DNA of 64,000 bases from Kluyvera cryocrescens NBRC 102467 (GCF_001571285.1 NZ_BCTM01000001.1:282667-346666); one strand, 5' to 3'; positions 35,721 through 49,823 are shown, counted from the first letter of the stretch. Numbers and translations: made by a program. The notes: generated by a model not told the origin, from the sequence alone.

Positions 35721-37442
35721 ATGTCTTCTCAATCTACAATCGATAATAACGCGTTGATAAACGAACTCTCCCGCCTGGTTGGTCACGCTCACCTGCTGAC
35801 TGACCCCGCTAAAACCGCCCGCTATCGCAAAGGCTTTCGTTCTGGTCACGGTGATGCTCTCGCCGTGGTCTTCCCCGGCACGCTGCTGGAACTGTGGCGC
35901 GTCCTCAGTGCCTGCGTGGCGGCGGACAAAATTATCCTGATGCAGGCCGCCAACACCGGTTTGACCGAAGGCTCCACGCCAAGCGGCAACGACTATGATC
36001 GTGAAATCGTCATCATTAGCACTCTGCGCCTGGATAAACTGCACCTGTTGGACAAAGGTGAACAGGTGCTGGCCTGGCCGGGCACTACCCTCTATTCCCT
36101 GGAGAAAGCGCTGAAGCCTTACGGCCGCGAACCGCACTCGGTGATCGGTTCTTCCTGCATTGGTGCGTCGGTTATCGGCGGTATCTGCAACAACTCCGGC
36201 GGCTCGTTGGTCCAACGCGGCCCGGCCTATACCGAAATGTCGCTGTTTGCCCGTATTGATGAGCAGGGCAAGCTGAAGCTGGTTAACCATTTAGGGATCG
36301 ATTTGGGCGAAACGCCGGAGCAGATCCTAAGCAAGCTCGACGATGAACGCGTAAAAGATAGCGACGTGCAGCACGACGGCCGTCACGCCCATGACCACGA
36401 CTACGTGAACCGCGTGCGCGATGTGAACGCCGACACCCCGGCGCGCTACAACGCCGACCCGGACCGCCTGTTTGAGTCTTCCGGCTGTGCGGGCAAGCTC
36501 GCGGTATTTGCCGTGCGCCTCGATACCTTTCCGGCAGAGAAACGCCAGCAGGTATTCTACATTGGTACCAATCAGCCGGACGTGCTGACCGAGATTCGCC
36601 GCCACATTCTGGCGGAATTCAACAATCTGCCGGTCGCCGGCGAATATATGCACCGCGATATCTACGATATTGCTGAGCAATATGGCAAAGATACCTTCCT
36701 GATGATCGACAAGCTCGGCACCGACAAAATGCCGTTCTTCTTCACTCTGAAAGGGCGTACCGATGCGGTGCTGGAAAAAGTGTCACTATTTAAACCGCAC
36801 TTCACCGACCGTTTTATGCAAAAACTGGGGCACGCCTTCCCGGCGCACCTGCCGGAGCGGATGAAAACCTGGCGCGATAAGTATGAACACCACCTGCTGT
36901 TGAAAATGTCCGGCGATGGCATTGACGAAGCACAAAACTGGCTGACCGAATACTTCAAACAGGCCGAAGGCGACTTCTTCGCCTGTACGCCGGAAGAAGG
37001 CAGCAAAGCGTTCCTGCACCGCTTCGCAGCGGCCGGCGCGGCGATTCGTTATCAGGCGGTTCACGCGGATGAAGTAGAAGATATTCTGGCGCTGGACATT
37101 GCGCTGCGCCGTAACGATACCGAATGGTTTGAGCATCTGCCGGCAGAAATCGACAGCAAGCTGGTGCATAAACTCTACTACGGCCACTTTATGTGCCACG
37201 TTTTCCACCAGGATTACATTGTCAAAAAAGGCGTCGACCCGCACGAACTGAAAGAACAAATGCTGGAGCTGCTGCGCGCACGCGGTGCGCAATACCCGGC
37301 GGAACATAACGTCGGTCATCTGTATGAAGCCGATGAAAATCTCCAGCGCCACTATCGTGAAAACGATCCGACCAACAGTATGAATCCGGGTATCGGTAAA
37401 ACCAGTAAACTGAAATACTGGGGTGAGAAAACCGACGCATAA
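35721..37442 (+). CDS. dld: Quinone-dependent D-lactate dehydrogenase
   Basis: A 573-residue peripheral inner-membrane flavoenzyme, close to E. coli Dld (571). The N-terminal FAD-binding PCMH domain includes LMQAANTGLTEGSTPSGND and VIGSSCIGASVIGGICNNSG; the C-terminal part is the membrane-binding Lact-deh-memb domain with EHNVGHLY. It oxidises D-lactate to pyruvate and passes electrons to ubiquinone. I use the ATG at 35721, preceded by AAGGAG; the upstream in-frame ATG at 35661 is not conserved. It is a single gene, followed by a REP-like hairpin. Confidence 0.96.
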   Translation: MSSQSTIDNNALINELSRLVGHAHLLTDPAKTARYRKGFRSGHGDALAVVFPGTLLELWRVLSACVAADKIILMQAANTGLTEGSTPSGNDYDREIVIISTLRLDKLHLLDKGEQVLAWPGTTLYSLEKALKPYGREPHSVIGSSCIGASVIGGICNNSGGSLVQRGPAYTEMSLFARIDEQGKLKLVNHLGIDLGETPEQILSKLDDERVKDSDVQHDGRHAHDHDYVNRVRDVNADTPARYNADPDRLFESSGCAGKLAVFAVRLDTFPAEKRQQVFYIGTNQPDVLTEIRRHILAEFNNLPVAGEYMHRDIYDIAEQYGKDTFLMIDKLGTDKMPFFFTLKGRTDAVLEKVSLFKPHFTDRFMQKLGHAFPAHLPERMKTWRDKYEHHLLLKMSGDGIDEAQNWLTEYFKQAEGDFFACTPEEGSKAFLHRFAAAGAAIRYQAVHADEVEDILALDIALRRNDTEWFEHLPAEIDSKLVHKLYYGHFMCHVFHQDYIVKKGVDPHELKEQMLELLRARGAQYPAEHNVGHLYEADENLQRHYRENDPTNSMNPGIGKTSKLKYWGEKTDA

Positions 37443-37453
37443 TGTCGTCAATC

Positions 37454-37492
37454 AGGCTTATCGGGGGCGCGTTTTGCGTTCCGGATAAGCCT
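37454..37492. repeat. REP-like palindrome after dld
   Basis: AGGCTTATC (37454-37462) and GATAAGCCT (37484-37492) flank a GC-rich centre. Sequence and position are those of enterobacterial repetitive extragenic palindromes. Confidence 0.6.
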
Positions 37493-37525
37493 TCGCACGC
37501 GTTTGTCACAACAAGGAATTCGATA

Positions 37526-38080
37526 ATGTCCACGCTTGATGTCGCCAGCAACGCCGATATTGAAATCCGCGATGCCAGAGCCGACGATGTTCAGGCCATT
37601 GCGGCGCTGTACGCCTGGCATGTCCTCAATGGGCGCGCCTCGTTTGAAGAAGTTCCCCCTTCAATTGATGAAATGGGCCAGCGGATGAGCAACATCCAGC
37701 AGCAAGGGCTACCCTGGCTGGTGGCGCTGTATCGCGGTGAGATTGTCGGCTATTGCTATGCCAGCCCCTATCGCCCTCGCCCGGCTTATCGCTATACCCT
37801 TGAAGAATCTATCTATGTCGATACCGACATGACCGCGCACGGTATCGGTAGTCACCTGCTCGCCGCGCTGATTTCCCTATGCGAAAAAGGGCCATGGCGG
37901 CAGATGCTGGCGGTCATTGGCGACGGCAATAACAATACCGGCTCGTTACGCCTGCATAAGAAACACGGGTTTGAAGTGGTGGGACAACTGCGCAGCGTGG
38001 GCTACAAGCTGGGAGACTGGCGGGATACGGTGATAATGCAGCGTCCACTCAACGACGGTGACTGGACGCTGCCGGAATAA
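37526..38080 (+). CDS. GNAT N-acetyltransferase, phosphinothricin/methionine-sulfone type
   Basis: A 184-residue GNAT enzyme resembling MnaT/PAT proteins that acetylate L-phosphinothricin, methionine sulfone or related amino-acid analogues. Landmarks are IEIRDARADDVQAIAALYAWHVLNG, YTLEESIYVDTDMTAHGIGSHLL (acetyl-CoA motif A) and SLRLHKKHGFEVVGQLRSVGYKLG. The start at 37526 (MSTLDVASN) has AAGGAA upstream; the longer frame runs back into the REP-like element. It lies between dld and pbpG on the opposite strand to pbpG. Confidence 0.85.
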   Translation: MSTLDVASNADIEIRDARADDVQAIAALYAWHVLNGRASFEEVPPSIDEMGQRMSNIQQQGLPWLVALYRGEIVGYCYASPYRPRPAYRYTLEESIYVDTDMTAHGIGSHLLAALISLCEKGPWRQMLAVIGDGNNNTGSLRLHKKHGFEVVGQLRSVGYKLGDWRDTVIMQRPLNDGDWTLPE

Positions 38081-38098
38081 CATGGCGTATACCGAGGA

Positions 38099-39052
38099 CT
38101 AATCTTCCTGGGTGGTCTGCCCGGTACGCTGGGCTTTGGCGATATCGCCTTCCACCTGGGCTTCTTTTTGCTTTTTATAGCTAAGCGCCGCTGCCGGAAC
38201 CGGCATCACTTTCCCGGTTTCCACCCATGTGCGCAGACGGCTGGCGTCGGCGAAGTGGGTATATTTGCCAAACGCATCCATCACCACCATCGCCACCGGG
38301 CGATTGTTCATCACGGTACGCATCACCAGGCAGTGACCCGCGGCGTTAGTAAAGCCGGTTTTGGTCAGCTGAATGCTCCAGTTATCGCGATACACCAGAT
38401 GGTTGGTATTGCGGAATGGCAGCGTGTAGGCCGGATGGGCAAAGGTCGCGGTATCTTCTTTGGTCGTGCTCAACTGGCCAATCAGCGGATACTGTTTGGT
38501 GGCAATCAGCAGGCGAGACAGATCACGCGCGGTGGATACGTTGTGAATCGACAGCCCCGTCGGCTCAACGTAACGGGTGCGGCTCATGCCCAGCGCCTTG
38601 GCTTTCGCATTCATGGCACGAATAAACGCATCATAGCCACCCGGATAGTGGTGCGCCAGGCTGGCGGCCGCACGGTTTTCGGAAGACATCAGCGCCAGCA
38701 GCAGCATATTTTTACGGCTAATCTGGCTATTCAAACGCACGCGAGAGTAAATCCCCTTCATCTCCGGCGTGTGGCTGATATCGACCGTCAGCATCTCATC
38801 CAGCGGTAAATGTGCATCCAGCACCACCATCGCCGTCATCAGCTTGGTTATCGAGGCCATTGGGCGCACAAGATCCGGCTGGTTTGAATAAATGACTTTA
38901 TTAGTATTCAGATCGACAATCATTGCGCTGCCGGACGCAATTTCCGGCTGCGAGGAGACGGCAGAGACGGCCGTTTTAGCACTCGCCTGAGGCGCAAAAG
39001 GCACAGCCAGCACTAAAGCAAGGCTGAGCAGGGAAATACGAAATTTCTGCAT
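38099..39052 (-). CDS. pbpG: D-alanyl-D-alanine endopeptidase PBP7
   Basis: A 317-residue periplasmic penicillin-binding protein. The signal peptide ends near ASAKTA. Active-site motifs are SITK (Ser67-Lys70), SSEN for the SxN motif, and KTGF for the KTG motif. It matches E. coli PBP7, which cleaves D-Ala-meso-DAP cross-links in the sacculus. The C-terminal about 25 residues are charged and diverge from the E. coli tail. It is in the same place as in E. coli, between dld and yohC. Confidence 0.95.
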   Translation of the reverse strand: MQKFRISLLSLALVLAVPFAPQASAKTAVSAVSSQPEIASGSAMIVDLNTNKVIYSNQPDLVRPMASITKLMTAMVVLDAHLPLDEMLTVDISHTPEMKGIYSRVRLNSQISRKNMLLLALMSSENRAAASLAHHYPGGYDAFIRAMNAKAKALGMSRTRYVEPTGLSIHNVSTARDLSRLLIATKQYPLIGQLSTTKEDTATFAHPAYTLPFRNTNHLVYRDNWSIQLTKTGFTNAAGHCLVMRTVMNNRPVAMVVMDAFGKYTHFADASRLRTWVETGKVMPVPAAALSYKKQKEAQVEGDIAKAQRTGQTTQED

Positions 39053-39230
39053 GGTGAGTATTCTGGCGGTTATTTATGCACATGATGATAGACAACCGCT
39101 TCGTACCAAACGGTGACGAAGCGGAATGGCTCATCATAGCGCGGAGTGCGCGGAATCTACCAGTAAAGAATAGTGAATAAATGCTGCATTGCTGGCGTGT
39201 TTAAATTCACGCCAGCAATGAGTTAGAGCA

Positions 39231-39818
39231 TCAGAACAGACGGTAGCCGTAGCCCCACAGCACGACGGTCAGCGCCAGCAGCACTTCCAGTACCAGCACG
39301 CCAATCGCCAGCGTCGAACTGGCAAAGCTCAGCCCTTCTTCCCGGTCGATATTCAGAAAGGTTGGAATGCCGACATACAGTAGATAGCCGGTGTAAAACA
39401 GCGCCACCGTCCCCACCAGCGCGCACAGCCAGACCAGTGGGTAGAGCGCGACAATACCGCTCAGGAAGATAGGCGTTGCGACATATCCCGCAAACACCAT
39501 ACAGCGCTTGAGCGACGGCCTGTTCGAATAGTGACGCGCCATCCACCAGATAACACGCCCCATCACCGCGACGCCCGCCAGCATCAGCGCATAGAACAGT
39601 ACCGCCATCCCTAGCCCAGTCATGACTGATAGCCTGACGACATTGCCATCGCCAAAGTTCCAGCCAAGCTGGGTGGTACCAATGAAAGCACAGATGACCG
39701 GAATGGCCGCCATGATCAGTACGTGATGCACATAGTGGTGAGAAACGGTTTCGTTCTCGCTACGGATAATATGCATTTCTTTGTCAGGGTGGGAGAAAAG
39801 TCCCCATACATGGTTCAT
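39231..39818 (-). CDS. yohC: Yip1-family inner membrane protein YohC
   Basis: A 195-residue protein with five predicted transmembrane helices (Yip1 domain), nearly identical to E. coli YohC (NHVWGLFSHPDKEM, GYVATPIFLSGIVALYPLVW). The start at 39818 matches E. coli; 55 upstream in-frame codons overlap the yohD leader. The function is unknown. It is divergent from yohD. Confidence 0.94.
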   Translation of the reverse strand: MNHVWGLFSHPDKEMHIIRSENETVSHHYVHHVLIMAAIPVICAFIGTTQLGWNFGDGNVVRLSVMTGLGMAVLFYALMLAGVAVMGRVIWWMARHYSNRPSLKRCMVFAGYVATPIFLSGIVALYPLVWLCALVGTVALFYTGYLLYVGIPTFLNIDREEGLSFASSTLAIGVLVLEVLLALTVVLWGYGYRLF

Positions 39819-39972
39819 AACGCCTCCTCTGCACGGCTTCGTACCACGTTGCTGTAAGTATAATTCACGCTTATGGATTATTTTATGTACAACGCGAAAA
39901 ATAGACGCAGCTGCAGCCTGCTCATCAGGGTGTATCATTAAGGGAATGACGTTGTAAGGAGTACGTGTTTGC

Positions 39973-40545
39973 ATGGATATCAATAACCTGATTTCCCACT
40001 ATGGCTACGCCGCGCTGATTATCGGCAGCATGGCAGAAGGCGAAACAATTACGCTGCTTGGCGGCGTGGCGGCACATCAGGGCCTATTGAAATTTCCGCT
40101 GGTGGTGATTTCGGTGGCGCTAGGTGGGATGATTGGCGATCAGCTCCTTTATCTGCTGGGGCGACGGTTTGGTGGTCGGTTACTTAAGCGCTTCTCACGC
40201 CATCAGGCGCGAATTCGTAAAGCGCAGCGCTTAATTAAGAGTCATCCCTATCTGTTCGTTATCGGTACGCGGTTTATGTATGGCTTTCGCGTGATAGGCC
40301 CACTGCTGATTGGCGCCAGCGGCCTACCGCCGAAAATTTTCCTGCCGCTGAATATTGTCGGGGCGATTATCTGGGCGCTGCTGTTTACCACCCTTGGCTA
40401 TCTTGGCGGTGAAGCAATTGGCCCGTGGCTACATCATTTAGATAAACATCTTAAACACTTGATTTGGCTGGCGCTGGCTATCGTTCTGGTGCTCGCACTG
40501 CGCTGGTGGTTAAAGCGGCGGGAAGCGAGAAAACCGCAGGAATAA
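39973..40545 (+). CDS. yohD: DedA-family membrane protein YohD
   Basis: A 190-residue DedA/SNARE-associated (VTT) family protein with four to five hydrophobic segments. Family marks are GSMAEGETITLLGGVAAHQG (acidic pair in the re-entrant loop) and GTRFMYGFRVIGPLLIGASG. DedA proteins support proton-motive force and lipid-carrier recycling. AAGGAG lies 11 nt before the ATG, a wide spacing. It is a single gene, as in E. coli. Confidence 0.93.
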   Translation: MDINNLISHYGYAALIIGSMAEGETITLLGGVAAHQGLLKFPLVVISVALGGMIGDQLLYLLGRRFGGRLLKRFSRHQARIRKAQRLIKSHPYLFVIGTRFMYGFRVIGPLLIGASGLPPKIFLPLNIVGAIIWALLFTTLGYLGGEAIGPWLHHLDKHLKHLIWLALAIVLVLALRWWLKRREARKPQE

Positions 40546-40644
40546 CCGATATCAGCGGCGGCGGGGATTTGAAGGGATACGCCCTGTTGATGCTGAAATG
40601 TCCTCCCGTCGGGCAATACGGGAGGACGTCATTCACCGGCGTTT

Positions 40645-42084
40645 TTATTTATCGGTGATATGGTAGCCGCCACCCAGCGCAGAGGTCAGCTGAATGCTGG
40701 CGTCAATCCACTGGCCGTGCAGGCGGATTGCGCTCATCCGCTCCTGCAGCGCCGGTAATTTTGCCACGCTGACTTTCGCGCCAGAGATAATCCCGGCATT
40801 CTTGCGCTGCTGCGCCAGATTGACCACCCGCTGCACATCTTTCTCAACCTGCGCCTGCTGCTGGTTTTTCGCCATCAAGGTTTCGACCTGGCTTGCCGTT
40901 TTCGCCACCTGGTTCACTGCGTCGACCACCGCTTTGTTGTATTTGGCAACGGAAAGGTTGTTCTGCGCACTGGCGATATCCAGATTGGCATTCAAACGGC
41001 CGCTGTCAAAGATTGGCAGCGTCAACCCTGCGGTCACCCCCATCTGCTGGGCAGAATGACGGAAGAGATCGCTTAAGTGCAGCGCATCCTGTTGCAGGAA
41101 GGCCATCAGGTTGATGTCCGGATAAAATGCTGCTTTCGCCGCATCAACTTCACTTAGCGAGGCTTCAATATACCAATGTGCTTCCTGCAAATCAGGGCGA
41201 CGCGCCAGCAGCTCGTAACCTAAGGTGGTCGGCATTTTGCTGGCGACAGCAGGCAGCGCCACCTTACGCAAATTCAACGACCGGCTCTGACTGTTGGTCA
41301 GCGCCATCAGCCGGGCTTCGATCTCTTTCATATTACCTGCGACATCCGCCAGCTGTTCATCGGTTTTGCTGACGTTAATATCGTTTTCAGCCCCTTCGGC
41401 GGAGTTGGTGATACCATGTTCGAGCAGCGCGGTATCAACGGTCACGATATTATTCTGTTCGCTTTTGATCTGCTGCAGCACATCCTGGATGGCCGCTTCG
41501 GTCTGCCACTGCCAGTAAAGGCGCGCCACGCTGCTGGAAAGCAGTTCGCGGGTTTGCGCGCGTTCAGCCAGCTGCGCTTTGACTTCACCAATGCGCGCCT
41601 GCACCAGAGCGCGGTTTTTGCCCCACAGGTCAAGATCCCAGCCGGCCGTTAAACCGAACGTTCCGTTGGTGTACCACGGGCCGGTGTTACCGTCGCTATC
41701 GGTAGCAAAAGGGCCCATCAGGCCCTCTGCGGACATTTTTTGCCGCTCAACGTCGGCGCCAAAATCGAGTTCAGGGCCGAGATCCGCCTGCGACATTCGC
41801 GCCTGCGCTTCTGCCAGCTTGATACGCTGATCGGCAATTTGCATATCCGGTGCATTGGCCAGCGCGCGGCTCATTAAGCTATTGAGCTGCGCATCATGGT
41901 AATCTTGCCACCAGTTGCTCTGCGGCCAGCCGTGTTGAACCGCCGCAGGAAGTTCCATAGAGACATTCGAGGCCGGAACCTGCTGTTTGGCCGGGGCACC
42001 AATATCATGCGACGGCGCGCAGCCGGCCAGCGCGATGAGCAGGGGCAAACCGGACAGCACGCTTTTTTTAAGAGTGAGATTCAT
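40645..42084 (-). CDS. mdtQ: Outer-membrane efflux lipoprotein MdtQ
   Basis: A 479-residue TolC-like outer-membrane factor of the NodT lipoprotein type. The lipobox LAGC lies near residue 22; two outer-membrane-efflux repeats follow (LNSLMSRALANAPDMQIADQ; ARRPDLQEAHWYIEASLSEV). It corresponds to yohG/mdtQ of E. coli, which is disrupted in K-12; here the frame is intact. No adjacent inner-membrane pump or adaptor gene is present, so partners must be encoded elsewhere. Confidence 0.88.
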   Translation of the reverse strand: MNLTLKKSVLSGLPLLIALAGCAPSHDIGAPAKQQVPASNVSMELPAAVQHGWPQSNWWQDYHDAQLNSLMSRALANAPDMQIADQRIKLAEAQARMSQADLGPELDFGADVERQKMSAEGLMGPFATDSDGNTGPWYTNGTFGLTAGWDLDLWGKNRALVQARIGEVKAQLAERAQTRELLSSSVARLYWQWQTEAAIQDVLQQIKSEQNNIVTVDTALLEHGITNSAEGAENDINVSKTDEQLADVAGNMKEIEARLMALTNSQSRSLNLRKVALPAVASKMPTTLGYELLARRPDLQEAHWYIEASLSEVDAAKAAFYPDINLMAFLQQDALHLSDLFRHSAQQMGVTAGLTLPIFDSGRLNANLDIASAQNNLSVAKYNKAVVDAVNQVAKTASQVETLMAKNQQQAQVEKDVQRVVNLAQQRKNAGIISGAKVSVAKLPALQERMSAIRLHGQWIDASIQLTSALGGGYHITDK

Positions 42085-42216
42085 TTGAGTGGTCAGGTTA
42101 CAAAATCAGGGCGTGATCATAATTTAGATGAAGGAAATCTCTTTAGTAAAGCGTGTGGGAACATAAACAGACATACTTAAATACAGCTAATAATAGATAG
42201 AATTCATGGAGTGAAA

Positions 42217-42951
42217 ATGAGCCAAAACATCTATGACGATGCCAATTTCTTCGCCGGATACGCCACGCTCGACCGCTCGGTTAAAGGGCTGGACGGTGCG
42301 CCAGAATGGCCTGCCATTCAGCAAATACTGCCGACAATGCGCGATCTACGTGCGGTCGACCTGGGCTGCGGTTACGGCTGGTTTTGCCGCTGGGCGCGCG
42401 ACCAGGGTGCCGCGCAGATAACCGGGCTCGACCTGTCCCAGCGTATGCTGGAGCGCGCGCGTGAGATGACCGACGGCGACGGCATCGAGTACCACCGCGA
42501 AGATTTACAGGCCCTCAACCTACCCGCCAATAGCTGCGATCTGGTCTACAGCTCACTGACGCTGCACTATTTACCAGATATTGCCCCGCTGCTGGCCAAC
42601 ATCTACCAGGCATTAACGCCGGGTGGGACGCTGGTATTCACCGCCGAACATCCGATCTACACCGCCCCTCTCAAGCAGGGCTGGCAGGTGGAAGAACACG
42701 GGCAGAAAAGCTGGCCGGTGAGTCATTATCAGCAGGAAGGCGAGCGCATCAGCAACTGGTTTGCCGACGGCGTCAAAAAACAGCACCGTACGCTGGGCAC
42801 CTGGATTAACGCCCTGATTGGCGCCGGATTTGTGATTGAACATCTCAACGAATGGGGGCCCACAGCGGAGCAAATTGCCGCTAACCCGGCGCTGGACGAA
42901 GAAAAAGAGCGGCCGATGATTTTCATTCTGCGCGCGCGAAAGGCGGGCTAA
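42217..42951 (+). CDS. Class I SAM-dependent methyltransferase
   Basis: A 244-residue methyltransferase. Motif I VDLGCGYGWFCRWA binds S-adenosylmethionine, followed by ITGLDLSQRMLERA and the motif IV region DLVYSSLTLHYLPDI. It resembles UbiE/Tam-like small-molecule methyltransferases; the substrate is unknown. GGAG lies 5 nt before the ATG at 42217; a GTG two codons earlier is in frame. It is transcribed divergently from mdtQ and ends at a REP-like palindrome facing the beta-glucoside operon. Confidence 0.85.
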   Translation: MSQNIYDDANFFAGYATLDRSVKGLDGAPEWPAIQQILPTMRDLRAVDLGCGYGWFCRWARDQGAAQITGLDLSQRMLERAREMTDGDGIEYHREDLQALNLPANSCDLVYSSLTLHYLPDIAPLLANIYQALTPGGTLVFTAEHPIYTAPLKQGWQVEEHGQKSWPVSHYQQEGERISNWFADGVKKQHRTLGTWINALIGAGFVIEHLNEWGPTAEQIAANPALDEEKERPMIFILRARKAG

Positions 42952-42955
42952 AACA

Positions 42956-42993
42956 CCGCGCGTTATTCGACCATCAGGCCGGATAACGCGCGG
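42956..42993. terminator. REP-like palindrome/terminator between convergent genes
   Basis: CCGCGCGTTAT (42956-42966) pairs with ATAACGCGCGG (42983-42993), a perfect 11-bp stem, between the methyltransferase and the last gene of the bgl operon. Confidence 0.7.
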
Positions 42994-43005
42994 TTCTCTT
43001 CAGGT

Positions 43006-47214
<4,209 letters not shown>

Positions 47215-47231
47215 TTATGAACCCCAGAAAC

Positions 47232-47274
47232 AAAAAAACCTGACTCCTGACAAGCGTCAGATAATCAGGTTTTG
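47232..47274 (-). terminator. Antiterminable leader terminator upstream of bglG
   Basis: Minus strand AAAACCTGA ... TCAGGTTTTTTT forms a stem with an inner CTGACGC/GTCAG-type pairing and a run of seven T's, 18 bp before the bglG ATG. Its 5' arm overlaps RAT copy 1. Confidence 0.85.
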
Positions 47275-47296
47275 CCTGCCGAAGCAGTAACAATCG
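47265..47296 (-). promoter_or_regulatory. BglG ribonucleic antiterminator (RAT), copy 1
   Basis: Minus strand CGATTGTTACTGCTTCGGCA continuing GGCAAAACCTGA matches the RAT consensus with changes only in the first base and the loop. It precedes bglG and gives the operon autoregulation. Confidence 0.88.
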
Positions 47297-47348
47297 TTAT
47301 GAGTATTTCATTTTCCCTATCAATACCTCAATGGCACAAAGGGAAATT

Positions 47349-47364
47349 TGTGATGTGGATCGGA
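47349..47364 (-). promoter_or_regulatory. Possible CRP site of the bglG promoter
   Basis: TGTGA-TGTGGA-TCGGA has one perfect CRP half-site. A class II promoter centred here would start about 47315, with TATTGA (47322-47327, minus strand) as -10, which would keep the whole RAT in the transcript. The second half-site is poor, so this is tentative. Confidence 0.35.
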
Positions 47365-47367
47365 ACT

Positions 47368-48306
47368 TTATCCGCGCCAGTCGTTAATCACCTGGGCGAT
47401 AAGCTTCGATTCCTGCAGCGCGCGGACGGCGGTAAACAGCGTGGTGGCCTCAGCGTACTCTTTGCGCAGATAGCCTAGCCACTGCTTGATGCGCGCCACG
47501 TGATACAGCCCGGTATCGCCCTGTTTTTCCAGGCGGGTATATTTTTGCAGCAGCTCAACCACCTGCGGCCACGGTAATCGCGGTTCATTGTATTTGATGA
47601 CCCGGCTCAGGTTTGGCACGTTCAGCGCCCCGCGGCCGATCATCACCGCATCGCAGCCGGTCACCGCCATACACGCCTGCGCGCTTTGATAGTCCCAGAT
47701 TTCGCCGTTGGCGATAACCGGAATGGTCAGCCGCTGACGAATGTCGGCAATCGCCTGCCAATTAATGCGTTCGGCCTTGTAACCATCTTCTTTGGTGCGC
47801 CCGTGCACCGCCAGCTCCGTCGCACCGGCCTGCTGCACCGCATCGGCGATTTCAAACTGCCGCGCTCCGCTGTCCCAGCCCAGACGCACTTTCACCGTGA
47901 CCGGCAGATGCGCAGGCACCGCTTCGCGCATCGCTTTCGCGCCCTGGTAAATCAGTTCAGGATCTTTTAGCAGCGTGGCGCCGCCGCCGCTGCCGTTCAC
48001 CGTCTTTGATGGACAACCGCAGTTGAGATCCACGCCCCACGAGCCCAGCTCAACCGCGCGGGCGGCATTTTCCGCCAGCCACTGCGGGTATTGCCCTAGC
48101 AGCTGGATGCGCACGCGCGTACCGGAAGGAGTACGGCTGTGGTTATGTAATTCCGGGCAAAGCTTTTGGAACGATTTTACCGGCAGCAGTTGATCCACCA
48201 CGCGCAAAAATTCGGTGATGCACAGATCGTAATCATTCACTTCGGTCAGCAGCTCGCGCACCAGCGAATCGAGCACGCCTTCCATTGGCGCCAGTAAAAC
48301 ACGCAT
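47368..48306 (-). CDS. dusC: tRNA-dihydrouridine(16) synthase DusC
   Basis: A 312-residue FMN-dependent TIM-barrel enzyme, very close to E. coli DusC (YohI). [20 protein letters not shown] is the N-terminal FMN region; the catalytic Cys lies in [17 protein letters not shown], and [10 protein letters not shown] and VIANGEIWD are further FMN/tRNA contacts. It reduces U16 of tRNAs. It follows mdtQ in E. coli; here the bgl operon and a methyltransferase separate them. Confidence 0.95.
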   Translation of the reverse strand: MRVLLAPMEGVLDSLVRELLTEVNDYDLCITEFLRVVDQLLPVKSFQKLCPELHNHSRTPSGTRVRIQLLGQYPQWLAENAARAVELGSWGVDLNCGCPSKTVNGSGGGATLLKDPELIYQGAKAMREAVPAHLPVTVKVRLGWDSGARQFEIADAVQQAGATELAVHGRTKEDGYKAERINWQAIADIRQRLTIPVIANGEIWDYQSAQACMAVTGCDAVMIGRGALNVPNLSRVIKYNEPRLPWPQVVELLQKYTRLEKQGDTGLYHVARIKQWLGYLRKEYAEATTLFTAVRALQESKLIAQVINDWRG

Positions 48307-48416
48307 ATTGTTATCCGGAAAAAAAAGAGGCGCTATGGTAACGTCTTCACATGCAGCTTTCCACTGCCAGGAGCGCGACGCGCAATCGCGATTATCGACA
48401 CACCAGGAGGTGAATC

Positions 48417-49808
48417 ATGAATTCGAAAGTTATCCAGCTACAGACGGCGCCAGCCCCGCAGCAGTTTCGCGATGTGCCGCCGGTTTTATTAACCGATGCT
48501 ACCCTGCTGGCGCGTAAAAATAAGCTGCTGGAACGTATGCGCGAAGAACGCTTCGACGCCCTGGTGATTTACGCCGATAAAGAGCATGGTGGCAACTTTG
48601 AATACCTCACCGGGTTTATACCGCGCTTTGAAGAAGGGCTGCTGGTGCTGGATAAATCCGGCCACGCCACCTCCATTCTGGGCAATGAAAACCTGAAGAT
48701 GGCGCAGTATTCGCGTCTGCCGGTTACCCTCAAACACTGTCCGCTGTTTTCCCTGCCCAACCAGCCGATGGATAACGAAAAGCCGCTGGCCCAGTTGTTC
48801 AACGAGACCGGGCTCAGCACAATGTCGAAAATTGGTCTGGTCGGCTGGAAGATGTTTACCGCCGCGCATACCGATAACGCCAAACTCTTTGACCTACCGT
48901 GGTTTATCGTGGAAGCCGTCAAGAACAGCACCCACGCGGATCTGGTGAACGCCGCGCATCTGTTTATTCGCAGTGATAAAGGGGTGAGAACGGTCAACAA
49001 TGCCAATGAAATCGCCCATTATGAATACGGTGCCAACCTCGCTTCAAACTGCATGCTTACTGCGCTGGACGCCGTCACGCCGGGGATTCGTGAAACCGAA
49101 CTGGGCGCACTGCTGGCCGCTGAAGGACAGTATCAAACGGTAGTCACCATTGCCGCCGCTGGGCCGCGCTTTGCAAAAGCCAATCTTTATCCAACCTATA
49201 AACCGGTTGAGCACGGCCAGCCGCTGTCGATGACCACCGGCTTTAAGGGAGGGCTCTCTAGCCGCACCGGGTTTGTGATTGCCGATGAAAGCGAGCTGCC
49301 GGAAAATCAGCAGGATTATTTAGCGCGCGTAGCGAAGCCGTACTTTGGCGCGGTCGCGAGCTGGCTGGAGAATGTTCAGATAGGCATGGCGGGGGGTGAA
49401 CTGTACAGCCTTATCGACAGCGTGCTGCCAAAGGAAACCTACGGTTGGCATCTGAATCCGGGTCACCTGAGCGCCGACGAAGAGTGGATGTCGTCACCGG
49501 TCTATCCAGCGTCAAACGAGGCGTTAAAAAGCGGGATGATTTTACAGATCGATATTATCCCTTCGGTGCCGGGTTATACCGGGGTGAGTGCCGAAGAGAG
49601 CGTAGCGCTGGCGGATGCGGCGCTACAGCAAGCGATCGCCGCGGATTATCCGGATCTGTGGGCGCGTATTGAAGCACGTCGCAGCTATATTCGCGACGTA
49701 CTGAAGATTGCCATCAGCGATGATGTGATCCCGCTATCCAACAGCGTGGGGTATTTGCGACCGTTTATGCTGGCCAAAGATAAAGCGTTGGTTTGTTCGG
49801 TTGAGTGA
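48417..49808 (+). CDS. M24 (creatinase/prolidase)-fold protein with degenerate metal site
   Basis: A 463-residue protein with the two-domain creatinase/Xaa-Pro peptidase layout: N-terminal domain about 30-185, pita-bread domain about 195-450. Of the five metal ligands of active M24 peptidases only some are seen. LNPGH keeps His350 and AEESVAL keeps a Glu near 393. The first Asp position reads SMTTG (about 271-275), the second reads LSSRTG (about 280-285), and the Glu of the IEPG motif is Asp379 in LQIDII. It is therefore unlikely to be an ordinary dimetal aminopeptidase. A perfect AGGAGG precedes the ATG. It is divergent from dusC and ends at a REP element. Confidence 0.8.
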   Translation: MNSKVIQLQTAPAPQQFRDVPPVLLTDATLLARKNKLLERMREERFDALVIYADKEHGGNFEYLTGFIPRFEEGLLVLDKSGHATSILGNENLKMAQYSRLPVTLKHCPLFSLPNQPMDNEKPLAQLFNETGLSTMSKIGLVGWKMFTAAHTDNAKLFDLPWFIVEAVKNSTHADLVNAAHLFIRSDKGVRTVNNANEIAHYEYGANLASNCMLTALDAVTPGIRETELGALLAAEGQYQTVVTIAAAGPRFAKANLYPTYKPVEHGQPLSMTTGFKGGLSSRTGFVIADESELPENQQDYLARVAKPYFGAVASWLENVQIGMAGGELYSLIDSVLPKETYGWHLNPGHLSADEEWMSSPVYPASNEALKSGMILQIDIIPSVPGYTGVSAEESVALADAALQQAIAADYPDLWARIEARRSYIRDVLKIAISDDVIPLSNSVGYLRPFMLAKDKALVCSVE

Positions 49809-49823
49809 TATTTCAGGGGTTGG

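Noticed and set aside
47296-47323. TTGATA/CATAAC promoter pair upstream of bglG
   Set aside because: It would start transcription inside the RAT sequence and destroy the antitermination switch.
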